This document shows positions 42,972-51,000 of a DNA stretch of 64,000 nt, piece by piece. Source of the stretch: Deltaproteobacteria bacterium YD0425bin51. Its GTDB lineage: Bacteria > Desulfobacterota > Desulfobacteria > Desulfobacterales > YD0425bin51. The notes under the pieces were generated by a model. The model had not been told where the DNA came from and made no database searches. It saw only the letters and a list, made by a program, of their open reading frames with translations. Numbering within the stretch: the first letter of the stretch is position 1; each line of letters begins with the position of its first letter. The stretch spans positions 62,001 through 126,000 of the forward strand of contig PDZS01000009.1 in assembly GCA_002753225.1 (NCBI GenBank), in the 5' to 3' direction. The position numbers and the translations under genes were made by a program.

Positions 42972-44364
42972 AATGCTTTTAAAAAATATACCATAGATCA
43001 GGATAAAGTAGTAAATCCTAAAGAAACAATTATCCATGCCATGGGACAATTGCAAAAGCTTGATGACTTTAAAAGGGTTACAATTTAAAGACATTTTATT
43101 GCCTGTAAAAAGCTCACATTCCATAAGGTTTACTTGTCAGGAATACCAGACATCAGGGAAAGGACTGACTCATGAGCAATGTAAAGCAAGCGCAATCATG
43201 GAGTTTGTTGAACGCTATTCATGGCTTAATTTTGAGTACAAGACAAATTCAGGATACACGGTGGCATCTTTTAAAGAAATTGTAAAAGATAAGCATACAG
43301 TAGAGCCTTCTTATTTCCTTTCCAATTTTTTTGCACTTGAGAATAAAAATCAATTGATTGATAAGATAACAAGCCTTCCCATGAAGTGGATAGAAGGGAT
43401 TTCGCTGAATAATGGCAAGCCTTTCTTTTATCCCATTAACTGGCATAACTATGTTTTTGCAACAAATGGCTTAGCCGCAGGAAATGTTATGGAGGAAGCA
43501 ATCCTTCAAGCTATTTGTGAACTTGTTGAGAGGGAAAATACTTTTCGTTTATTTGCATTATGCGAGCCAGCAAATACAGTTGATCCTGCAAGCATTTCCC
43601 ATCCTATGATTTCTAGGCTTTTAAATGAAGCAAAAGATGGAAAAATTGAGTTTTTGATTAAAGATATCAGCTATGACATGGGAATTCCTACTTTTATAGT
43701 TTGTGGCATTATAGCATCTGATATTGGATTGCCTACTCATATGGGCGTTGGACATGGATGCCATCTTGATCCTAATAAAGCATTAATCCGTGCTTTATCT
43801 GAATATTTTGAGGGGTTATCCTCAATTCAAAATATGATGAAGGGATTAAAGCGTGAAATTAATTGGAAGGAATCTTTAAGCAAACAACCGGCTTTCCATG
43901 GAGGGTTTATTGTTACCTTAAACTTTCAAATGCTTGAAAAAAGTTTAAAGACCATTAAAATTAATGATATGCCAAATTTAAGCAATGAAGATATTGGAGA
44001 AGAATTACGTTTGATTTTAAATATTCTTGCAAGTCATGGTCATGAAGTTATTCTTATAAATAAAACTCATCCCATAATTTGTATTCCTGCTGTAAGGATT
44101 TTTGCTCCAAAGATGCGTACTGTTCTTAATGCAGAAATTCATAGCCCTTTTAGGGCAATGAGTGGCATATGTTATGAAGCCTATGATGATAAGTCAGCAG
44201 ATGAATTTATTAAACAGTTTAACTTTGATTTAGCAAGACTTAGCGCCAATTTACCCATGCTATTCAATTCACTCCTTTTAGAGCCTTCTGCATCTTCATT
44301 TTTTAGCAGAAACTATCAAACATCCCTATTAAACATAATGCGGAATCGAAAGCGTCTTATGTGA
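42945..44364 (+). CDS. YcaO-domain protein, N-terminus split by an apparent frameshift
   Basis: YcaO enzymes use ATP to activate peptide backbone amides, forming azolines, thioamides or macroamidines. The main frame carries the ATP/Mg motifs: GKGLTHEQCKASAIMEFVER, EEAILQAICELVERENTF and PNKALIRALSEYFEG. It lacks the C-terminal PxPxP of cyclodehydratases. Its first ATG in frame (43036) has no ribosome site. In another frame, an ATG at 42945 with GGGAGAG upstream encodes 47 residues (42945-43088), including KVVNPKETIIHAMGQLQ and FKRVTI, that match a normal YcaO N-terminus. A one-base change near 43065-43085 would join them (FKRVT to LQFKDILLPV). It could be a genuine mutation, a sequencing error or programmed frameshifting. 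Confidence 0.85.
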
Positions 44365-44384
44365 GCTAATGTTCCATTGTTTAA

Positions 44385-45392
44385 TCAACATATCCTAGGA
44401 AACTGTTCACCGCTTAGCATAGAAATTATTCTTTTACCGCCAATATGAGTTTCCATTACAACCATTTTAGGATGATCAGTTACTACTTCACCTATAATTT
44501 CAGCATCTCTTCCTAAAGGATTTTTTTTTATTTGATATAAAACATCTTGGGCTTTATTTTTTGCTACAAAAGCTAAAAATTTACCCTCATTTGCAATATA
44601 CAGAGGATCTAAACCCAAAACATCACAAACTGCTGAAACTTCATCTTTCAGTTTAATCTTATCCTCATATATTTTTATTCCAACATTAGATGAAAGAGCT
44701 ATTTCATTTAATGCTGTTGCAACCCCTCCCCTTGTTGGGTCTCTTAATACATGTATTTCTTTTGTTAAGCTGAAAATTTCTTTTATCAAATGATTTAAAG
44801 CGGCTGTATCGCTAATTATAGATGATTCAAAAGACAGATTTTCCCTTTGAGTTAAAATGGTAACTCCATGATCAGCAATTGTTCCGCTTAAAATGATCTG
44901 ATCGCAAGGTTGCGCAAGCTCACTTGAAACTTTAACATTTTCATAAATAATACCAATACCAGATGTATTTATGAAAATCTTGTCCATAGCACCCTTTGGA
45001 ACAACCTTAGTATCTCCGCAAACAACTTTCACATTAGCATTTATAGCTGCAAGTCCCATGCTCTTTAAAATTTTTTCAAGCTCAAATATAGGAAAGCCTT
45101 CTTCTATTATTAAACTTGTGCTTAAATAAAGAGGGGCAGCTCCACACATTGAAAGGTCGTTAACAGTTCCATTTATTGCCAAATCTCCAATGTTTCCACC
45201 AGGGAAAAATATTGGATCAACAACATAGCTATCAGTAGAAAAAGCAAGTCTTTGCCCATTAATATCTATCTCAGCTCCGTCGTTAAGGCGTGATAAGATG
45301 TCATTATTAAATACAGGTAAAATCAAAGAGCTAATCAAATCATTAGAGATTTTACCACCGCTTCCATGATCTAATAAAATATTATTTCCCAT
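44385..45392 (-). CDS. hypE: Hydrogenase maturation factor HypE (carbamoyl dehydratase)
   Basis: This 335-residue protein is in the PurM/HypE family. It opens NNILLDHGSGGKISNDLI and contains FSTDSYVVDPIFFPGGNIGD, VVCGDTKVVPKGAMD and RDPTRGGVATALNEIA. The C-terminus is GEQFPRIC, the conserved tail whose last cysteine carries the thiocarbamate that is dehydrated to cyanide for the NiFe-hydrogenase iron site. Its start overlaps the end of hypD by 11 bp. No hydrogenase structural gene, hypC or hypF is in the window. Confidence 0.95.
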   Translation of the reverse strand: MGNNILLDHGSGGKISNDLISSLILPVFNNDILSRLNDGAEIDINGQRLAFSTDSYVVDPIFFPGGNIGDLAINGTVNDLSMCGAAPLYLSTSLIIEEGFPIFELEKILKSMGLAAINANVKVVCGDTKVVPKGAMDKIFINTSGIGIIYENVKVSSELAQPCDQIILSGTIADHGVTILTQRENLSFESSIISDTAALNHLIKEIFSLTKEIHVLRDPTRGGVATALNEIALSSNVGIKIYEDKIKLKDEVSAVCDVLGLDPLYIANEGKFLAFVAKNKAQDVLYQIKKNPLGRDAEIIGEVVTDHPKMVVMETHIGGKRIISMLSGEQFPRIC

Positions 45393-46467
45393 AGTATTTA
45401 TAATAAGCAGAACATGTTCCTTCAGAAGATACCATACAAGGACCTACTGGAAAATCAGGAGTGCATATTTTTTTATAAAGAGGACATTCAATTGGGAGTT
45501 TCATACCTTTTAATATTTCACCACATATACACCCTTTTGCTTGTTCAAATTCAGCTACTTTGATATCAAATTCTTTTTCAGCATCAAAGCTATAGTAATC
45601 TTTTTTTATCTTAAAGCCGCTCTCAGGTATAATCCCAAGTCCTCGCCATAGAACATCTTTTGTTTCAAAAACTTCATCAATAATTTTAATTGCTTTTAAA
45701 TTACCAAGAGAAGAAACTCCTCGAGGATAGGCATTTTCTACATTTGCTGTCCCTTCTTCTATCTGTTTTGTTAGCATATATATTGCCTGCAAAATATCTA
45801 CAGGCTCAAAACCTGCGGCAACACATGGTATTTTAAACTTTTCAGCCAAGGGGATATAGGGATTTGTACCTGTAATTACAGAAACATGGCCAGGAAGTAT
45901 ATAGCCGTCAATTTTGATATTTCCGGTTAAATAAAGCAGAGCTGCTGGAATGCTTTTATGACTGGAATAGACAAAATAATTTGATATGCTATTTTTTTTT
46001 TCCTCTATAATTGAAGAAGCAATAGTTGGAATTGTGGTTTCAAATCCAACGCCAAGCATAACAACTTTTTTTTGGGGATTATTTTTTGCAATCAAAACAC
46101 TGTCTAACGGAGAATAAATAACCCGGATATCTCTACCTTCTCCCCTTTCCTTTTGAAGAGAAGATAGGCTACCTGGAACTCTCATTAGATCTCCAAAAGT
46201 TGTAATAATTACATTTGGTTTTTTTGCTATTTCAATAAAAGCATTAATATCTGACTGAGAAGTAACGCAAACAGGACACCCAGGTCCTGATAAAAGATGA
46301 ATATTTTCTGGAATAAGACTTCTTATTCCATTTCTAAATATAGAGACTGTATGAGTGCCGCATACCTCCATCAAACGAATTTTTTTACTGCTTGCTTTTT
46401 TTAATTTATCTATAATTTTACTAGAAATTTCAAAATCTCTGTACTTAGCGAGATAAGAATAATTCAT
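45382..46467 (-). CDS. hypD: Hydrogenase maturation factor HypD
   Basis: This 361-residue iron-sulfur protein, with HypC, assembles the Fe(CN)2CO unit of NiFe-hydrogenases. It has RLMEVCGTHTVSIFRNGIR, SGPGCPVCVT, ITTFGDLMRVPGS and the C-terminal cysteine array CICGEILKGMKLPIECPLY and CTPDFPVGPCMVSSEGTCSA that holds the 4Fe-4S cluster. All catalytic cysteines appear present. It starts four bases inside the end of the zinc-ribbon gene (ATGA overlap), so the three genes form a coupled operon. Confidence 0.95.
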   Translation of the reverse strand: MNYSYLAKYRDFEISSKIIDKLKKASSKKIRLMEVCGTHTVSIFRNGIRSLIPENIHLLSGPGCPVCVTSQSDINAFIEIAKKPNVIITTFGDLMRVPGSLSSLQKERGEGRDIRVIYSPLDSVLIAKNNPQKKVVMLGVGFETTIPTIASSIIEEKKNSISNYFVYSSHKSIPAALLYLTGNIKIDGYILPGHVSVITGTNPYIPLAEKFKIPCVAAGFEPVDILQAIYMLTKQIEEGTANVENAYPRGVSSLGNLKAIKIIDEVFETKDVLWRGLGIIPESGFKIKKDYYSFDAEKEFDIKVAEFEQAKGCICGEILKGMKLPIECPLYKKICTPDFPVGPCMVSSEGTCSAYYKYYGK

Positions 46468-47090
46468 ACACGTCCTAAAGTTCTAAGAGTTTCTTTATAG
46501 ACGCGATAAAAAAGGTCATTTTCTGTCATACCCCGTTTTAGGATTTTATCAAAATCATCTATGTTTTTTGGATTTATAACCATATTTACGCTTTTATTAA
46601 AAGCCTGCAGATTGTCCATTGTCCGATATCTGTGCGAAATCATAACGACAAAAATATTGCGTCTGATTGACATATCTAAGCGCTCAAGATACAACAATAC
46701 CCCATTGCTATCAGGAGATTCTGCATCAAAATTTTCATCTACTAGAATAACATCATAAATATGATAACGCATTTTTTTCAAAACATCTCTTGTAGACTCA
46801 CCTCTTGTTATATGATATTCCATATTGGTGAGAACAGCAGACATTTTATTTAATATATTATTATCTGGTTCACAAATTAAAGCTGTTTTTGCTTCTTCCT
46901 CTACAAAATCAAATGGTTTATCAGAAGCATCATAAGAATCGGATTCTGCTGCATCTTCACTTTTCTTTCTATTATCAACAGTAATTTTGTTCTTGCACTT
47001 GGGGCAGGGAAGAGTAGCTACTTTCCCAACAGGGACTTTATCATCAGGGATCCTAAATTTGCTTTGGCAACTATCACAGGTAACTTCCAT
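46464..47090 (-). CDS. Zinc-ribbon (MJ0042-type) plus receiver-like protein
   Basis: This 208-residue protein opens with a zinc ribbon of the MJ0042 type (MEVTCDSCQSKFRIPDDKV, with C5, C8, C29 and C32 in LPCPKCKNK). After an acidic linker (60-85) follows a receiver-like alpha/beta domain (ALICEPDNNILNKMSAVLTN, DVILVDENFDAESPDSNG, IFVVMISHRYRTMDNLQAF). An aspartate sits in the position of the phospho-acceptor (ILVDENF), but the final lysine motif is altered (VNMVINPKN), so phosphorylation is uncertain. It overlaps hypD by four bases. A role in sensing or localisation is inference. Confidence 0.75.
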   Translation of the reverse strand: MEVTCDSCQSKFRIPDDKVPVGKVATLPCPKCKNKITVDNRKKSEDAAESDSYDASDKPFDFVEEEAKTALICEPDNNILNKMSAVLTNMEYHITRGESTRDVLKKMRYHIYDVILVDENFDAESPDSNGVLLYLERLDMSIRRNIFVVMISHRYRTMDNLQAFNKSVNMVINPKNIDDFDKILKRGMTENDLFYRVYKETLRTLGRV

Positions 47091-47316
47091 AATTTATAAC
47101 CTCCTTATTATCCAAAAAAAACGAAATCCAGTCATTGTTCTTTACTAAATAATTTTGAGAAAACTTCAATACCATCATAATCTTTCAATAAAAACTTATT
47201 AAAATAAAAAATGACAATACAACTATTATCTTCTATTCTAATTTACCAGTATACACTCTCTTTTCCAATTCTTAATTCTGCCGATTCTTTTATACTATCG
47301 AGTAGTCTTCTTTAGT

Positions 47317-47371
47317 CTCCACCGCCACCTTTAGTGCTTAGTTCAGCGGTGGAGCTATAGCGGAATCCGCT
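47317..47371. repeat. Inverted repeats in a 292-bp gene-free gap
   Basis: The gap 47091-47382 holds no gene that I can see. It contains a perfect 9-bp stem (CTCCACCGC at 47317-47325 and GCGGTGGAG at 47346-47354, 20-base loop) and a small palindrome AGCGGAATCCGCT at 47359-47371. There is no T-run, so it looks more like a small dispersed palindromic repeat than an intrinsic terminator. It lies downstream of the immunity-like gene and upstream of the zinc-ribbon gene. Confidence 0.45.
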
Positions 47372-47382
47372 GCAACTCTTCA

Positions 47383-47865
47383 TTAGTCAAAAATATTTAC
47401 CCTCTTTGTTTGGGGCCATAAAATTTCATCATTCTTATTATACATTACACCTAAACTAATTGATTCTGAGACATCATTTTCATTTAAAAATATTGTTAAA
47501 AATAAATTAGGGAAATAAATAGAGGTTTCAAATACAATTTCCTCGTCTTTCATCTCATCAATTTCTACTTCTCGTTCATTAAATATTTCTAAAATTTCAT
47601 TTTTATATTTATTAAAAATTTTTGTATCAAAAACCATTAATTCTGGTGAAACATCTAATTCCATAGATGTTAATTTAAATTTTTCTTTTATAGCAAAATA
47701 AAAAGCTCCTATAGTATTATAAATATAAATAATATCACCTTCTTCATCTGGATTGATCTCTTTATCAGGTATACCTAATTTTGTTTTCACTTGATCTAAT
47801 GTCATACCGAAGATAATTTCCCCAACTCCAATGCATGGAATTATATTAAGCATAGAATCGATCAT
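47383..47865 (-). CDS. Probable immunity protein of the Rhs-type toxin
   Basis: This 160-residue, acidic, cytoplasmic protein begins MIDSMLNIIPCIGVGEIIFG. It includes MTLDQVKTKLGIPDKE and IYNTIGAFYFAIKEKFKLTS, a pattern seen in small immunity-type proteins that bind C-terminal toxin domains; no specific family is named. The ATG lies four bases after the stop of the broken toxin tail at 47870-48097, the normal position of a cognate immunity gene. Its frame is intact although the toxin is not. Function is inferred from position and size. Confidence 0.6.
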   Translation of the reverse strand: MIDSMLNIIPCIGVGEIIFGMTLDQVKTKLGIPDKEINPDEEGDIIYIYNTIGAFYFAIKEKFKLTSMELDVSPELMVFDTKIFNKYKNEILEIFNEREVEIDEMKDEEIVFETSIYFPNLFLTIFLNENDVSESISLGVMYNKNDEILWPQTKRVNIFD

Positions 47866-47869
47866 AATA

Positions 47870-48097
47870 TCACTTTCTGCAGTGAACCTCTGATTTTTGC
47901 ATTTTCAATCTATGATGCTTAATTAATTTATTTGTTTTATCTTTTTCAGCATTTGTTCTAGCCTGTTTCAAGTCTTCCTTAAGTTGTTCTATAGCTTGTT
48001 GATTGGGGGTTTCTCTTTTTTTATTAATTTTTTCCCTGTTTTCCCACCACCCTTTTCACATGCGTTATCACTTTCACTATCTTCATTTAATAATTCA
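47870..48097 (-). pseudogene. Frame-disrupted toxin tail of the Rhs protein
   Basis: Immediately after the Rhs stop, a shifted frame encodes DPDELLNEDSESDNACEKG. A further one-base shift at the GGGTGGTGGG run continues as WWENREKINKKRETPNQQAI and runs through a basic tail (LIKHHRLKMQKSEVHCRK) to a TGA at 47872-47870. The missing segment between KLIAIF and DPDELL would hold the end of the Rhs core and most of the toxin. At least two lesions are therefore needed to explain the layout. Confidence 0.6.
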
Positions 48098-51000
48098 TCA
48101 GGGTCTAAATATTGCAATCAGTTTAGTTAAACCCTGCCATAGGTATTTCTCTGTAATAACACCGTCTATTTTCTTGGCTATTCTTCTTCCTAATGGATCA
48201 TGAATATATTCAATAATTTTATTATCAGGTAATTTAACACTTAAAAGTTCTCCTTGAGAACAATAATTATAAAAAGTTGTTTTACCATCTTGAGTTTTTG
48301 TATTAAGGAAGCCATCAACATCATATTGATAAGTAGTATCTGTTCCTGCTGTTAAAAGATGATCTTCTTCAGAATAATTCATCGCCCTTTCAGAAAGATT
48401 TCTCAATATAGTCTTATCATAAACTCGAGAGCCATTTTTGTTATAATGATACTCTTCGATCAGATTACTGTCCTTTGTAACTGTTAAAAGCCTTCCCATA
48501 CTATCATAAGTATAAGAATAGTTGGATGTTAAACTTCCAATTGTTTCAGCTTTAGTTATAATTTTTCCTGAATCGTCTCTTGTTAAATTCCATGAGACAA
48601 GATTTTGTTTAGCAACTGTAAAACTTTCCTGATCAATTTCGCCATAGCCATTAAAAGATCTGCTCAAACTGAGATTGCTTGAGTTTACAGTTTTAGGTAA
48701 GCCATTTCCAGTATCCCTGCTTATCATAAAATCTCCTATTCCTATCAAAAGCCCATCTTTATCATAACTATAGGAGATACTATTTCCAGCATAAGTAAAA
48801 CTGGTAATATTAAAGTCATTATTATATGTATAGCTAAGAGACTGATTTATCGTTCCTACAAGAATTTCAGATATTAAAAGTTTTCCATCATATTCATAAG
48901 AGATTGATTCCGAATTTTTTAAAACTGATTTTACTTTTGAGTTACACAAATATTCAAAATCAATATTACCTTCTGGAGTCTTAGTTTGAATAAGATTTGT
49001 TTTATCATAAACATTTATAATTTCCTTTCCAGATGGTAATATAGTTTGAATTAACTGCCTATCTTTATTATATTTATAAGTATAATTACCACTCAAAGGC
49101 GTTTTATATGATTCAGGATAGTTTGTTTTGTTGAACATAAAACTATGATTTACTTCAGAAGGATTTGTCAACACACTAATATTGCCATTTTTATCATAGC
49201 TAAACCTTATTACAGAATTGTCAGGTCTATTAACATCAGTAATCCGACCCATTAAATCATATTTATAACTAGTTGTAAGCTTCTTAGGATCAATTATAGT
49301 TGCGATATTCCCTTGATTATCATAACTAAAGTTTAAACTTCTTGTGTTTTTGTTAATTGAAGTTATTCTACCTTTTGAGTCATAATTGTATATTGTTTTA
49401 TAAAAACCAGGAATACTCAAACTTTTGACTAGAAGATTAGATGGTTCATAAAGCATTGCAATAGTTCTACCTTCCGGAGATGTGATAGACTTTTGTGCTT
49501 GAAGAGTGTCTTGGATAAAACTAGTTGTTTTGTTATTTAATGTAATTTTTTCAGTGATTTTATCTGGCGTTGTATTTAAATCAATATCCTCATAAATTTT
49601 GTTTTTTAAGATTATGTTTGTTAATCCACTAGGAGTAACTTCTTTTATTTCTTTAAGGTATTTTAATTTATATTGAGAATCAATGTAATATTTAAATACA
49701 AAATTCATCCCGCAAGATAGCGATTTATTAGATATTAGACCATCTGGAGATTGCCAGAATATTGTTTCACCACCAGCAGCATCTATAATGGTTGAAGTAA
49801 AATTCCCTATTAAATCTGTATGATCGAAATAAGTTGTCAAATTTTCTTCACCAGTAATGACTTTTGATAGAATATCTCCATTTTTATCTATTTCGCTTGT
49901 ATAACGCCATTGACCTCCTTCCTCATCAATAACATCTGTTATTCTGCCCAATGCATCATATTTATGAAAAAACCGGTTCCCGTTACCATCAACTTCAAGA
50001 GTCATTAAACCATCCTGATTATATTCGAAGTTATAGAAACTCCCATCTGGATATTTTATGCTCTTTAAATGATTAGCAGTATCTATGGATAATTCTGTTG
50101 TAACACCATCTGGTGAAATTATCGCTGTAGGTATCTCTGAATTCCTTTGAATAGTAATCTTGTTACCAAATTGATCAGTTATGGAAATTAAACGCCGAGA
50201 CTGATCATAACCAAACCATCTCAAAATAACACCTGTGTTTAGATCTATTGTCCTATCATGTCTGCCATCAGAATAAAAAGTATGTATAAAATTTTCTTCA
50301 ATAAATTCATTAGATGCAATATTATCCAATGTTGATACTTTACGAATACAATTACTTTGCAATGTATATTCCGATATGTATAGATTTCCTATAGGATCAA
50401 CAGCAACATCAAATGGATATGACAACTGAGCATTATCTCCATTTCCAGCCAAAATTTTTACTGTTGTAATAATACCATTTGTGTCTACCTTACGAATTCT
50501 ATGATTTTCTCGATCCGCTATGTATAGGTTGCCTATATAATCTACTGCTATTCCATGCGGTAAAGCCAGTGAAGCTTTAGTAGCAAGACAGTAATCAGCG
50601 TTATAACCAAAATTTCCATTCCCTGCAAAAGTACTAATAATACCCTTATTATCGACCTTTCGTATGCGATTATTTGTAATATCTGCTATATAGAGATTCC
50701 CTAATCCGTCTACAGCAATTTTTTCAGGATTATTGAGTTTAGCATCTATTGCAGCACCTCCATCACCGCTATATCCAGCACTTCCGTTTCCTGCTACTGT
50801 AATTATAATTCCATTTGAATCTACTTTTCTTATTCTCTGATTGTCATGATCAGCTATATATAAATTACCTGAAGCATCAATTGCTACATCTCGTGGATAT
50901 GATAAATTAGCATTGATAGCTGAACTTCCATCACCACCGTATCCTACAGTACCATTTCCCGCTACTGTAGTAATTATACCTTTTGAATCAACTTTCCTGA

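Noticed and set aside
43036..43124. The 43124 start of LanM and the 43036 start of YcaO as given by the longest open frames.
   Set aside because: Neither has a ribosome site, and each would place unrelated sequence at the N-terminus; inner or frame-shifted starts explain the families better.
44365..46467. hypE and hypD considered as part of the RiPP locus.
   Set aside because: They are on the opposite strand, convergent with YcaO, and belong to a coupled operon with the zinc-ribbon gene; adjacency looks incidental.
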